Assembly (NCBI GenBank): GCA_001874325.1 | Contig: MPCW01000002.1 | Location: forward strand, 62,001 to 126,000 | Direction: 5' to 3' | DNA from: Flavobacterium sp. MedPE-SWcel | Lineage (GTDB): Bacteria; Bacteroidota; Bacteroidia; Flavobacteriales; Flavobacteriaceae | DNA length: 64,000 nt | Notes under the pieces: model-generated | Told to the model about the DNA's origin: nothing | Database searches by the model: none | Seen by the model: only the letters and a program-made list of their open reading frames with translations | Program-made: the position numbers and the translations under genes | Shown here: positions 25,581 through 34,995 of the stretch, piece after piece | How positions within the stretch are numbered: position 1 is the stretch's first letter | How the letters are laid out: each line of letters opens with the position of its first letter

Positions 25581-26621
25581 TTACTTTATAAATTCAATTT
25601 TTTGTGCTGCTTCTAGGTTTACACTATCAAAGAAACCTTGCTCATTCATCCAGTCATCACTAAATACTTTACTCATGTATCGTGATCCATGATCTGGGAA
25701 TATTAATATCACATTACTATCAGCATCAAACTCACCTTCTTCGGCATACTGTCTAACAGCTTGTAAAACAGCTCCACTTGTATATCCTACAAATAAACCT
25801 TCAGTTTTAGCAATATGTCTTGCTGCATGCGCACTATCTTCATCAGATACTTTGATAAATTTATCAATAACATCAAAATCAGTAGCTGTAGGTATAAGGT
25901 TTTTACCTAAACCTTCTATTCTATAAGGATAAATTTCATCGTTATCAAACTCCTTTGTTTCATGGTATTTCTTTAATACAGAACCAAAAGCATCAACACC
26001 AAGTATTTTAATATTTGGATTCTTTTCTTTTAGAAAACGTGATGTTCCTGATATTGTACCTCCAGTACCACTACATGCCACAAGGTGTGTTATTTTACCA
26101 TTAGTTTGTTCCCAAATTTCTGGACCAGTAGTATTATAATGGGCATCGATATTAAGATCATTAAAATACTGATTGATGTATACAGATCCTTTAGTCTCTT
26201 CATGAAGCCTTTTTGCAACATTATAATAAGATCGAGGATCATCTGCCGATACGTTTGCAGGGCATACATAAACCTTTGCCCCCATAGCACGTAGCATATC
26301 AATCTTATCTCTAGATGATTTAGAGCTAACTGCTAAAACACAATCATATCCTTTGATAATACTAACCATAGCTACACTAAAACCAGTATTACCTGACGTA
26401 GTTTCTATAATAGTATCACCAGGCTTAATTATGCCTCGTCTTTCTGCTTCTTCTATAATGTATAACGCAATTCTATCTTTGGTGGAATGACCTGGATTAA
26501 AAGCTTCTACTTTAGCAAAAAAATTCCCTTCTAATCCTTCTGTAATCTTATTGACCTTAACTAGTGGTGTGTTACCAATTAATTCCAAAACATTATTATA
26601 GGCTTTTACTTCTTCTCTCAT
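25581..26621 (-). CDS. PLP-dependent cysteine synthase / cystathionine beta-synthase family
   Basis: This fold-type II PLP enzyme condenses an activated serine with sulfide or homocysteine. The PLP lysine is Lys48 in NPGHSTKDR, the cofactor asparagine loop is SGNTG (76-80), and the phosphate cup is GTGGT (185-189). I take the ATG at 26621 ([10 protein letters not shown]), because the six residues gained by the upstream ATG are not family-like. There are no C-terminal CBS domains. The HST before KD in place of the common GSVKDR is usual for a Bacteroidota subgroup. Which of the two reactions it prefers cannot be told. Confidence 0.9.
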   Translation of the reverse strand: MREEVKAYNNVLELIGNTPLVKVNKITEGLEGNFFAKVEAFNPGHSTKDRIALYIIEEAERRGIIKPGDTIIETTSGNTGFSVAMVSIIKGYDCVLAVSSKSSRDKIDMLRAMGAKVYVCPANVSADDPRSYYNVAKRLHEETKGSVYINQYFNDLNIDAHYNTTGPEIWEQTNGKITHLVACSGTGGTISGTSRFLKEKNPNIKILGVDAFGSVLKKYHETKEFDNDEIYPYRIEGLGKNLIPTATDFDVIDKFIKVSDEDSAHAARHIAKTEGLFVGYTSGAVLQAVRQYAEEGEFDADSNVILIFPDHGSRYMSKVFSDDWMNEQGFFDSVNLEAAQKIEFIK

Positions 26622-26702
26622 AAAAAATATGTTAATCAAGGTAAACTATGCACAAAGTTTATTGTCCTCAAAACCTTGCAAATCTAACAAAAAAAAATTT
26701 AA

Positions 26703-28832
26703 TTATTTTTTAATTCCTTCTAAATCTAGTAAAAAACTATATTCTTTAGCCACTTCTTTTAAAGCCTCAAAACGTCCTGAAGCACCACCATGTCCAGCTT
26801 CCATGTTTGTATCTAAGTATAATACATTATTATCTGTTTTTAATACCCTCAAACGAGCTACCCATTTAGCAGGCTCCCAGTACTGTACCTGAGAATCGTG
26901 CAATCCTGTTGTTACAAGCATGTTCGGATAGTCTTGTTCAACAACATTATCATATGGTGAATAAGATTTCATGTAATCATAATACTCCTTTTCGTTAGGG
27001 TTACCCCATTCGTCATATTCTCCTGTTGTTAATGGTATACTATCATCTAACATTGTTGTTACAACATCTACAAATGGTACTGATGCTATAACACCATTAT
27101 ATAGTTCTGGTGCCATATTAACTATTGCTCCCATAAGTAACCCTCCAGCAGAACCTCCTTCGGCATATAAGTGCTGTGAAGATGTATACCCCTCTTCAAT
27201 TACAAACTTAGAACAGTCTACAAAATCTGTAAATGTATTTTTCTTCTTTAATAATTTACCATTTTCATACCACTCACGTCCTAAGTCTTCTCCTCCTCTA
27301 ATATGAGCTATAGCATAAACAAAACCTCTATCTAAAAGGCTAAGTCGTACCGATGAGAAGTAAGGATCCATAGATGCACCATAAGAACCATAAGCATAAA
27401 GTAAGAATGGATTATTACCATCTTTCTTTAATCCTTTTTTGTACACCATAGAGATAGGTACTTTAGTACCATCTTCGGCAGTTGCCCAAACACGTTCTTC
27501 TGTGTAGTTATTTTTATCAAACTTACCACCTAGTACTTCTTGCTCCTTTAATACTTCTTTTTCTTTCGTTTTCATATTGAAATCGATTACAGAAGATGGT
27601 ACAGCAAGTGACTGGTATCCATATCTTAATACATCCGTATTAAAGTCAGGGTTTGAAGATGTGTAAGCAGTATATGTTTCACTATCAAAAGGCAAGTAAT
27701 ACTCTTCACCATCCCAAGGGCGTATTCTAATTTTATTTAAACCATTAGAACGCTCTGATATTACAAGATAATTTTTGAATATTTCAATATCTTCCAATAG
27801 CACATCTTCTCTATGTGGTATAAAATCAGTCCAGTTATCCATACCGGTATTTGCCTCTGGCGTAACCATTAGCTTAAAGTTTGTTGCTTTATCTTTATTA
27901 GTAACAACATAAAACTTATCTCCATAATGCGATATACTGTATTCTAAACCACGTACTCTTGGTTGAAATACTTTAAATTCTCCATCAGGTTTCTTAGCAT
28001 CTAATATTCTAAACTCTGAAGTAAGTGTACTTTGAGAACCTATTACTAAATACTTTTTAGATTTTTCTTTATATATAAAGGTTGAAAAGGTATCATCTTC
28101 TTCATTATAAACAACAACATCGTCTTTAGGTTCAGTACCTAATTTGTGTTTATAAATCATTTCTGAACGTAATGTAACAGGATCTTTACGAGTATAAAAC
28201 AATGTATTATTGTCTCCTGCCCAAGTAGAACCTCCTGTAGTATTCTCTATCTTTAGAGGTAATATTTCGTTAGTTAATAAATTTTTAACTTGAATAGTGT
28301 ACTGTCTTCTCGAAACAGTATCAACACCAAAGGCTACCCATTTGTTATCTTCGCTTACATTAAGACCTCCTAGCTGAAAATAATCATGACCTTTTGCCAT
28401 TTCATTACAGTCGAACATTATCTCTTCTTCAGCACCAAGGTTGCCTTTTTTACGAGCATATATAGGATAATCTTTACCTTTCTCATAACGTGTTATATAG
28501 TAATAACCATTATAAAAATAAGGTACAGATGAATCATCCTCTTTTATTCTACCCTTCATTTCTTCAAAAAGATCTTTCCTGAACTCTTCTGTATGTTCAG
28601 TCATCTTTTTGTAATATTCATTCTCAGCATTAAGGTAATCTATCACCTCAGGATTCTCTCTTTCATTTAACCAATAATAATTATCCGTTCGCACATCTCC
28701 GTGCTTTTCAAGTTTTTTAGGTTTAATAGATGCTGTAGGTGGGGTATGTTCTGGAGTCATTGATGTTTTTTTATTTTCCCGATTGCAGGCAAAAATAATA
28801 CAAACACAACTTAGATATAAGTATTTTTTCAT
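26703..28832 (-). CDS. S9 family prolyl oligopeptidase / oligopeptidase B lipoprotein
   Basis: The chosen start gives MKKYLYLSCVCIIFAC, a lipoprotein signal with Cys16 as lipid site; a longer frame upstream lacks family features. The body has the propeller domain followed by the alpha/beta-hydrolase domain of oligopeptidase B. The catalytic serine is in GGSAGGLLMG, the aspartate in TGLHDSQVQYWEP and the histidine in AGHGGASGRFE. It should cleave short peptides, often after basic residues, at the outside of the inner membrane or in the outer membrane. It is a single gene on the minus strand. Confidence 0.92.
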   Translation of the reverse strand: MKKYLYLSCVCIIFACNRENKKTSMTPEHTPPTASIKPKKLEKHGDVRTDNYYWLNERENPEVIDYLNAENEYYKKMTEHTEEFRKDLFEEMKGRIKEDDSSVPYFYNGYYYITRYEKGKDYPIYARKKGNLGAEEEIMFDCNEMAKGHDYFQLGGLNVSEDNKWVAFGVDTVSRRQYTIQVKNLLTNEILPLKIENTTGGSTWAGDNNTLFYTRKDPVTLRSEMIYKHKLGTEPKDDVVVYNEEDDTFSTFIYKEKSKKYLVIGSQSTLTSEFRILDAKKPDGEFKVFQPRVRGLEYSISHYGDKFYVVTNKDKATNFKLMVTPEANTGMDNWTDFIPHREDVLLEDIEIFKNYLVISERSNGLNKIRIRPWDGEEYYLPFDSETYTAYTSSNPDFNTDVLRYGYQSLAVPSSVIDFNMKTKEKEVLKEQEVLGGKFDKNNYTEERVWATAEDGTKVPISMVYKKGLKKDGNNPFLLYAYGSYGASMDPYFSSVRLSLLDRGFVYAIAHIRGGEDLGREWYENGKLLKKKNTFTDFVDCSKFVIEEGYTSSQHLYAEGGSAGGLLMGAIVNMAPELYNGVIASVPFVDVVTTMLDDSIPLTTGEYDEWGNPNEKEYYDYMKSYSPYDNVVEQDYPNMLVTTGLHDSQVQYWEPAKWVARLRVLKTDNNVLYLDTNMEAGHGGASGRFEALKEVAKEYSFLLDLEGIKK

Positions 28833-28999
28833 TCTTTTGTTTGAATTAATATATGCTATGCAATTTAGTATTTTTATGATACTTAATAAATTAAAATTGA
28901 TAATACTTTTATATATCAATTAATTTTAACGCTAGTCCTTTCTTCAAAAGTGAATTAAAAGTGAAAAATCACCTAAAATGATGAAAATCAATTTTTACT

Positions 29000-29007
29000 T
29001 ATATTTG
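29000..29007 (+). promoter_or_regulatory. Putative -7 element of the SGNH hydrolase gene
   Basis: TATATTTG fits TANNTTTG; no clear -33 box is visible, and the leader would be about 90 bases long. Confidence 0.4.
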
Positions 29008-29101
29008 GCAAAAAATCTATAGTCAGTAAGGAGTTCCTTGTTATACAACACGTAAGAAATTTCACTACTACACTATAAATTGCTATGGATACCCCTAGAT
29101 T

Positions 29102-30331
29102 ATGAGAATTAAAAGCTACCTAGTTTACCTTATTGCTATATTATGTTTTCAAACATCGATAGCACAAGAAAAAACATTATTTATAGGAAACAGTATGACC
29201 TATTTTAATGACATGCCCAACCTTTTTGAAGAAATTGCTAATGATAAAGGAAAAGATGTACAAGTAGAGTTCCATGCTCCAGGAGGTACTGGTTTTGTAC
29301 ATCATCATGTAAATAATACTGTTTACAATCTATTTGAAAACAACACATGGGACATTGTTGTATTACAACCTGGAACAGGTGAATCGGCTGGAGCATCTCA
29401 CCCTGTAGATGTAACTATCGAGAGAGGTCAACAAATGATTGATTCTATTAAAAAGTATAGCCCGTGTGCTAAAATATTTCTTTATGAGATACCTTATGGT
29501 ATAAAAGCAACAAACAATGTTCCTGATTATAATGACTATCATGCTATTCAAACTATAATTAGAGACTCTATAACAAAAATGGCAAATGGTTTACAAATAC
29601 CTTTTGTACCTGCGGGAGAAAGTGCTAGAAATCATTTAAACAATCAAGACGATTTATTACTACATAACGGTTATAACGATGTACACCCTAACCTTAACGG
29701 ATCTTATTTAGTAGCATCTACAATGTATGCTGCTATTTATCAAGAAGAAGTTAGTGTTTCCAACTATCTCGGTGGTGTTACCCAAGAAAATGCAACTTAC
29801 TTTCAAAACATTGCTGATGAAGTTGTATTACCTAATAAAGCTGATTGGTTAATAAATACCTATAACCTTTATGCTAATTTTACGGGAGAAGAAAACAGTT
29901 ATTTAACTGTTAATTTCACAAACCTATCTACTAATTACGATAGTCTTGAATGGGATTTTGGAGATGGAACAACCTCTACAGAAGAAAACCCTATACACAT
30001 ATTTACAACCGAAGGAGTACAAGAAATAGAACTAAAAGCTATTAAAGAAAATGGTTGTGAAGAGATTATAAAACGTGAGATGATTGTAGGTAATTTGAGT
30101 ACTGAAGATTTTGATTTTAATAATTTCATATTATACCCAAATCCTGTAAATGACAATTTAAACTTGATGGCTTCGGATAATTTTTCATTCAAAATTATTA
30201 ATATGCTAGGGCAAATAGTTTATAAAAATTCAGAAAATAAAACAGAATATACTATTAATTTATCTCACCTAGAATCTGGGATATATTATGTTATAACTAA
30301 AAATAAAGAGTTCAGAATAATCAAAAATTAA
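29102..30331 (+). CDS. Secreted SGNH/GDSL-like hydrolase with PKD domain and T9SS sorting tail
   Basis: The signal peptide ends near residue 21 (SIAQ). The hydrolase domain has FIGNSM with Ser31 as block I nucleophile and NDVHPN with the Asp and His of block V. A PKD-like domain follows (about 258-320, with WDFGDGTTSTEENP), then a type A T9SS sorting domain starting FILYPNPVNDNL and ending in a short hydrophobic strand. It is thus exported through type IX secretion as a free or cell-bound ester hydrolase; the substrate (acetylated glycan or lipid) is unknown. The following ybaB gene begins 12 bases downstream. Confidence 0.88.
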   Translation: MRIKSYLVYLIAILCFQTSIAQEKTLFIGNSMTYFNDMPNLFEEIANDKGKDVQVEFHAPGGTGFVHHHVNNTVYNLFENNTWDIVVLQPGTGESAGASHPVDVTIERGQQMIDSIKKYSPCAKIFLYEIPYGIKATNNVPDYNDYHAIQTIIRDSITKMANGLQIPFVPAGESARNHLNNQDDLLLHNGYNDVHPNLNGSYLVASTMYAAIYQEEVSVSNYLGGVTQENATYFQNIADEVVLPNKADWLINTYNLYANFTGEENSYLTVNFTNLSTNYDSLEWDFGDGTTSTEENPIHIFTTEGVQEIELKAIKENGCEEIIKREMIVGNLSTEDFDFNNFILYPNPVNDNLNLMASDNFSFKIINMLGQIVYKNSENKTEYTINLSHLESGIYYVITKNKEFRIIKN

Positions 30332-30343
30332 AAGCACAATACT

Positions 30344-30667
30344 ATGTTTGGAGACATTATGGGAATGATGGGTAAAATAAAAGAGACCCAACAAAAAGTA
30401 GAGGAAACTAAAAAAAGACTTGATACTGTTTTAATAGATGAGCAAAGTAATGATGGATTACTAAAAGTAACGCTTACTGCAAACAGACAGATTAAAAACA
30501 TTAGTGTTGACGATAGCTTACTTGAAGATAAAGAACAGCTTGAAGATTACCTTGTTATGGTAATGAATAAAGCCGTAGAGAAAGCTACTGCTGTAAATGA
30601 GGCTGAACTAGCTGCTGTTGCTAAAGAAGGAATGCCAAACATACCAGGTATGGACATGCTTTCTTAG
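30344..30667 (+). CDS. YbaB/EbfC family nucleoid-associated protein
   Basis: The 107-residue protein shows the family's helix ([22 protein letters not shown]), the central strands ([22 protein letters not shown]) and the closing helix ([12 protein letters not shown]). These small dimers bind DNA. The family is often found next to recR or dnaX; here it lies 12 bases behind a secreted hydrolase gene instead, and it is followed by an 18-base-pair terminator stem. Confidence 0.93.
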   Translation: MFGDIMGMMGKIKETQQKVEETKKRLDTVLIDEQSNDGLLKVTLTANRQIKNISVDDSLLEDKEQLEDYLVMVMNKAVEKATAVNEAELAAVAKEGMPNIPGMDMLS

Positions 30668-30683
30668 ACAGTTACATTTTATT

Positions 30684-30726
30684 ATACAAAGAGCGTTCAC
30701 TACAATGAAGTGAACGCTCTTTGTAT
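30684..30726. terminator. Eighteen-base-pair perfect hairpin between convergent genes
   Basis: Arms 30684-30701 and 30709-30726 (core AAAGAGCGTTCACT) match perfectly around a seven-base loop. T-runs are weak, but position between ybaB (+) and the OmpA gene (-) argues for termination on both strands. Confidence 0.8.
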
Positions 30727-30749
30727 ATAATTGTATTTATTACTCTAAT

Positions 30750-31643
30750 TTAAGGATTTTCTAAAACCAGCACCTCTACCCTACGGTTAGCTGCGCGTTC
30801 TTCATCATTATTTTCTGGCAATGCATATATAGGATCAGTAGTTCCTAAACCTTCAAAAGTAACTCGCTCTCTCTCGATACCATTTTTTCTTAAAAACATT
30901 GCTACTGCTTTAGCACGCTGGTAAGACAGCTTTCTTGGGTCCCCATTAACACAACAAATATGTCCTAATAGTTTTAATTTTAGTTTCGGGTTTGCTCGCA
31001 TAATATGTAGTAATTCATACAGTCTAGGTCGTGATTCTGCTACTATTGCAAATGTATTAAGGTGAAAGTTAAGATTTTTAATCTCTAACTTCTCCCCTGC
31101 CTTAGCACTACTTACTTTCTGCATAAATTCAACATCAAGCTTTATTACATGTCTACCTCCACGAGGGTCGTTTAATATTATTCTATCAGGATAATTAATT
31201 GGTGCTTTTTTCTTTACAACAGGTTTAGGTTCTTCTTTTATACCTAATATTTCATTTTCCTTCGCTAAATCTTTCTCTAGTAAATAATATAAAGTAACTT
31301 TTCTATTTTCTGCTTTTACGGCTGACATATCGTGCAACTCTCCAAAACTATGTGTTTTAAAATCTTCACGAGTCTTTACTTTTCCTTTTACAATATCAAA
31401 TACATATCGCACTCTACGTTGTGCTAACGTATCATTAAGTCCTGTAGTTCCATCCTCATCTGTATAGCCATTTATAGCTAAAATTTTCGATGTTTTATTG
31501 GCATCCATCCAAGCGTTTAAACTTGCCATCTCAACCTTAGTAAGTTCATGCTTATTAGTATCAAAATAAACAGAAAACTGCTCTTGAGCTGATAATAATA
31601 ATGGAAATAAAAACAGTAAAATATATAGTATTGATTTCTTCAT
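30750..31643 (-). CDS. Exported protein with two OmpA-like domains (paralog of 31717)
   Basis: A signal peptide ends at SAQ (residue 20). Two OmpA-like domains follow: residues 24-122, with FDTNKHELTK and GYTDEDG, and about 188-294, ending in ANRRVEVLVL. The first retains the G-x-TD loop. In the second the usual GHTD is replaced by GHICC, with Cys230-Cys231, while the RA pair of the peptidoglycan-binding helix (Arg243) is kept. A basic linker (KKKAPINYP) lies between the domains. There is no membrane barrel. A periplasmic peptidoglycan-linked role is expected for the family; the cysteines suggest something added. Confidence 0.85.
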   Translation of the reverse strand: MKKSILYILLFLFPLLLSAQEQFSVYFDTNKHELTKVEMASLNAWMDANKTSKILAINGYTDEDGTTGLNDTLAQRRVRYVFDIVKGKVKTREDFKTHSFGELHDMSAVKAENRKVTLYYLLEKDLAKENEILGIKEEPKPVVKKKAPINYPDRIILNDPRGGRHVIKLDVEFMQKVSSAKAGEKLEIKNLNFHLNTFAIVAESRPRLYELLHIMRANPKLKLKLLGHICCVNGDPRKLSYQRAKAVAMFLRKNGIERERVTFEGLGTTDPIYALPENNDEERAANRRVEVLVLENP

Positions 31644-31716
31644 TTAATATTTTATTTAAAAGTGAAAACACTATAGTTAACACTAAATAGAAAAAGGTAA
31701 ATGTAATACCTTATTA

Positions 31717-32490
31717 TTAATTATCTATAATTTCAATTTCTACACGACGATTAGCTACACGTTCTTTCTCACTCTTTTCAGGTATTGGGTGTATAGGTCT
31801 AGTACCTTCAAAACTTTGATAGGACAAGCGTTCTTTATCAATACCCTTAAATATTAAGTATTTATAAATTGCTATTGCTCGTTTTTCTGAAATCTTCTCT
31901 TCTTCTCGTTCTTGACAACAAATATGTCCTTGTATATCTATTTTCAGCTCTGGGTTATCTTGCATAATACTTAATAACTCTTTTAAAACCGATTTTGATT
32001 CACGTAATACAATATCAGAATAATTATAAAAATTAAGGTTTGGTATTTTTAAAACATCTCCTTTTTTAGCAACCTCAACAGCTTTTATAAAATCAGTCTT
32101 TTCTGTCTTACTAACTACTACATTTTTATAATAAACTTCTACCTTTCTATTATCAGCATCGTTATCCGAAAGTTTAAAATCTTCTCCAAATGCTTCAATA
32201 TATACATCTTGGGCTACAGCCACATTATTAGACACTAAATAATCAAATACATTACTAGCTCTTCTTCTTGAAAGTTCTAAGTTATAAGTATTAGTATCTA
32301 CAGGATCAGCATAGCCATATACTTTTTGTATCTCTACATTTTTATGCTCAGTTACCCATTTTATTAATTTTTGTTTTGACTCGGCATTAACCTCATCAAT
32401 ATTAAAATCAAAATAGACTGTAAAGACCTCCTGCTGTGCTTGGGTTGCACTTATTGCTAATAAAAAAAATAAAAGTAAAAGCTTTTTCAT
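31717..32490 (-). CDS. Exported protein with two OmpA-like domains (paralog of 30750)
   Basis: The architecture equals that of the next gene downstream: signal peptide ending QAQ (about residue 19), a first OmpA-like domain (about 22-125, VYFDFNIDEVNAESK and GYADPVD), a short linker, and a second domain (about 150-255) with QGHICC (Cys191-Cys192), KRAIAIYKYL and VANRRVEIEI. The linker is shorter than in the paralog. The genes lie 73 bases apart in the same direction and clearly arose by duplication, though the proteins have diverged strongly. CAAATCTA and CAAATTTA at 32516-32531 (reverse TANNTTTG) may serve as promoter. Confidence 0.85.
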   Translation of the reverse strand: MKKLLLLFFLLAISATQAQQEVFTVYFDFNIDEVNAESKQKLIKWVTEHKNVEIQKVYGYADPVDTNTYNLELSRRRASNVFDYLVSNNVAVAQDVYIEAFGEDFKLSDNDADNRKVEVYYKNVVVSKTEKTDFIKAVEVAKKGDVLKIPNLNFYNYSDIVLRESKSVLKELLSIMQDNPELKIDIQGHICCQEREEEKISEKRAIAIYKYLIFKGIDKERLSYQSFEGTRPIHPIPEKSEKERVANRRVEIEIIDN

Positions 32491-32535
32491 TTAGTATGAT
32501 TTTAACAGCTAACGTCAAATCTACAAATTTAGTAC

Positions 32536-32567
32536 CAAAAAAGCCTGTCACTTTCATGACAGGCTTT
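32536..32567 (-). terminator. Terminator of glutamine synthetase III gene
   Basis: AAAGCCTGTCA, loop TGAAAG, TGACAGGCTTT and a T-run when read on the minus strand. Confidence 0.9.
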
Positions 32568-32590
32568 CCATATATTTTATCTATAACTTA

Positions 32591-34780
32591 TTACTTCGTG
32601 AAAAGTAACTCTCTATATTTAGCAAGTGTCCAAATTTCATCATCAATTAAAAGCTCTAATTTATCAGAGTGCTCTCTAATACTATCAAAATAAGGTTTCA
32701 CATTATTGCAATAAGCCGCTGCTAATTCCTCTGCATTATCAAGATCATTTGCTTTTCTACGCTCAGCAATCATTTCTGCAACCTTAATGTTGATGCCTGC
32801 AATATGCTCAGAAATTTCTTTTATAAGTGTTATTTGCTGTCTTCCCACTGTTTCATGATCTTTACCAAATATCTCTTTCAAGCCTTTTACATTCTCGATA
32901 AGTATATTTTGGTAACGAATAGCTGTAGGTACTACGTGGTTACGAGCTATATCTCCTAATACTCTACCTTCTATCTGAATTCGTTTTGCATACTCTTCAA
33001 GCTCTATCTCATAACGCGCTTCCATTTCTACATGGTTCATTATGTTTAGCTCTTCAAATAATGCAAGTGTCTTTTCAGACATTTTTGCTTTAAGTGCTTC
33101 TGGTGTAGTCTTGTTATTACTAAGTCCTCTTCTTTCAGCTTCTTTTTCCCAACCTTCGCTATAACCATCACCTTCAAAAAGAATAGCTTTAGTACCTTTA
33201 ATATACTCTCTTAGTACATTAAATATAGCGTCATCTTTCTTCATTTCTTTATTAGCAACAAGTGCATCTACTTCTTTCTTAAAGTCTTTTAATTGTTTTG
33301 CAACAATTGCATTAAGAACTGTCATAGCATTAGCACAGTTAGCTGTAGAACCTACTGCTCTAAACTCGAACTTATTACCAGTAAAGGCAAACGGAGATGT
33401 TCTATTTCTATCCGTATTATCTAGTAATACATCTGGAATTTTACCTACTACATTAAGTTTAAGGTCTGTTTTTTCTTCTGGAGAAAGTTTTCCTGAAGAT
33501 ACCCCTTCAAGCTCTTCAAGTACTTTTGTTAATTGCTGCCCAATGAATACTGATATAATAGCTGGTGGTGCTTCGTTAGCTCCAAGTCTATGATCGTTTG
33601 ATGCCGTTGCAATAGCAGCTCTCATTAACTCCTCATTATCATGAACAGCTTTAATAGTGTTCACAAAAAATGTAAGGAACTGTAAGTTACTCATTGGTGT
33701 TTTACCTGGACTTAAAAGGTTAACTCCAGTATCTGTAGCCATAGACCAGTTGTTATGCTTACCAGAACCATTTACTCCTTTAAATGGCTTTTCGTGCATT
33801 AACACTTTAAAATCATGACGCTCTCCTACTTTGCTCATCACATCCATTAAAAGTGAATTATGATCTACCGCAAGGTTAGCTTCTTCAAATATAGGTGCAA
33901 GTTCAAACTGGTTTGGAGCAACTTCGTTATGACGAGTTTTAACAGGTATACCCAAAAGCATACACTCGTTTTCTAAATCTCTCATGTAGTTAAGCGCCCT
34001 AGTTGGTATTGAACCGAAATAGTGATCGTCTAACTGTTGCCCTTTAGCAGATGTATGCCCTAAAAGCGTACGACCTGTAAGTACAATATCTGGTCTTGAG
34101 TTTGCTAAGGCACTATCTATAAGAAAGTACTCTTGCTCCCAACCTAAAGTTGTAGTTGTTTTTTTAACGTTTTTATCAAAGTAACGACATACGTCAGTAG
34201 CAGCTTCATCAACAGCAGCAAGTGCTCTTAACAAAGGTGTTTTATAATCTAATGCTTCTCCTGTATACGATACAAATACCGTAGGAATACATAATGTTGT
34301 ACCAAATATAAAGGCAGGCGATGTAGGATCCCATGCTGTATAACCACGAGCTTCAAATGTATTTCTTATTCCTCCGTTAGGGAAACTAGAAGCATCTGGC
34401 TCTTGTTGTACTAATTGAGTTCCTCCAAATTTCTCTACAGGTTCGCTACCATCTGGCGATGTTTCAAAAAAAGCATCATGCTTCTCTGCTGTAGTACCCG
34501 TAAGTGGCTGAAACCAGTGTGTATAGTGAGTAACACCTTTAGATAGCGCCCACTCTTTCATACCCATAGCAATATAATCTGCTAGTTTACGATCTATTTT
34601 TTTTCCATGTTCTACTGCGTTTATAACGGCTTTGTAAGCTTCTGGCAGTAAAAACTGTCGCATAGCTTTATCGTTAAACACGTTACTCCCAAAAATATGT
34701 GACTTCTTGTCGAGTTCTTCAACCTCAACAGATTTTCTGTTAGCGGCTTCTTTTAGAGCCTGAAAGCGTAATGTAGACAT
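32591..34780 (-). CDS. glnN: Glutamine synthetase type III
   Basis: This ATP-dependent enzyme makes glutamine from glutamate and ammonia. The length of 729 residues and the motifs HWFQPLTGTTAEKHDAF, GWEQEYFLID (metal-binding glutamates), RHNEVAPNQFELAPIFEEAN and NRTSPFAFTGNKFEFRAVGST are those of the GSIII class typical of Bacteroidota and distinct from GlnA types I and II. It is a single gene. Its upstream region holds a candidate promoter and repeated ACACCCCT boxes that might be a nitrogen-control site. Confidence 0.96.
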   Translation of the reverse strand: MSTLRFQALKEAANRKSVEVEELDKKSHIFGSNVFNDKAMRQFLLPEAYKAVINAVEHGKKIDRKLADYIAMGMKEWALSKGVTHYTHWFQPLTGTTAEKHDAFFETSPDGSEPVEKFGGTQLVQQEPDASSFPNGGIRNTFEARGYTAWDPTSPAFIFGTTLCIPTVFVSYTGEALDYKTPLLRALAAVDEAATDVCRYFDKNVKKTTTTLGWEQEYFLIDSALANSRPDIVLTGRTLLGHTSAKGQQLDDHYFGSIPTRALNYMRDLENECMLLGIPVKTRHNEVAPNQFELAPIFEEANLAVDHNSLLMDVMSKVGERHDFKVLMHEKPFKGVNGSGKHNNWSMATDTGVNLLSPGKTPMSNLQFLTFFVNTIKAVHDNEELMRAAIATASNDHRLGANEAPPAIISVFIGQQLTKVLEELEGVSSGKLSPEEKTDLKLNVVGKIPDVLLDNTDRNRTSPFAFTGNKFEFRAVGSTANCANAMTVLNAIVAKQLKDFKKEVDALVANKEMKKDDAIFNVLREYIKGTKAILFEGDGYSEGWEKEAERRGLSNNKTTPEALKAKMSEKTLALFEELNIMNHVEMEARYEIELEEYAKRIQIEGRVLGDIARNHVVPTAIRYQNILIENVKGLKEIFGKDHETVGRQQITLIKEISEHIAGINIKVAEMIAERRKANDLDNAEELAAAYCNNVKPYFDSIREHSDKLELLIDDEIWTLAKYRELLFTK

Positions 34781-34821
34781 GAAATTGTATATTTATTTGT
34801 TAATACTATTAAAACACACTG

Positions 34822-34849
34822 CAAATATATAAAAATAATACAAAACAAA
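34822..34849 (-). promoter_or_regulatory. Putative promoter of glnN
   Basis: On the minus strand TTTG (34849-34846), a 16-base spacer and TATATTTG (34829-34822) resemble the -33/-7 pattern, with a slightly short spacer. Confidence 0.45.
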
Positions 34850-34852
34850 ATC

Positions 34853-34912
34853 ACACCCCTAAAAAAACAGGGGTAAAACCCAAAAAACATAACATAAATA
34901 AAAAACACCCCT
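34853..34912 (-). promoter_or_regulatory. Repeated ACACCCCT boxes upstream of glnN
   Basis: ACACCCCT occurs at 34853-34860 and again at 34905-34912. An inverted AGGGGT at 34869-34874 forms a dyad with the first copy. The boxes flank the putative -33 region in an otherwise A/T stretch and may bind a regulator. Confidence 0.4.
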
Positions 34913-34944
34913 AAAAAATCACAACCTACTTTTTAAAAATAAAA

Positions 34945-34972
34945 AAAGAGCCTCCATTTTTGGAAGCTCTTC
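34945..34972 (-). terminator. Terminator of the 34996 lipoprotein gene
   Basis: On the minus strand AAGAGCTTCCA, loop AAAA, TGGAGGCTCTT and a T-run, with one mismatch. Confidence 0.8.
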
Positions 34973-34995
34973 TCTATTATATATTAATAGCAAGA

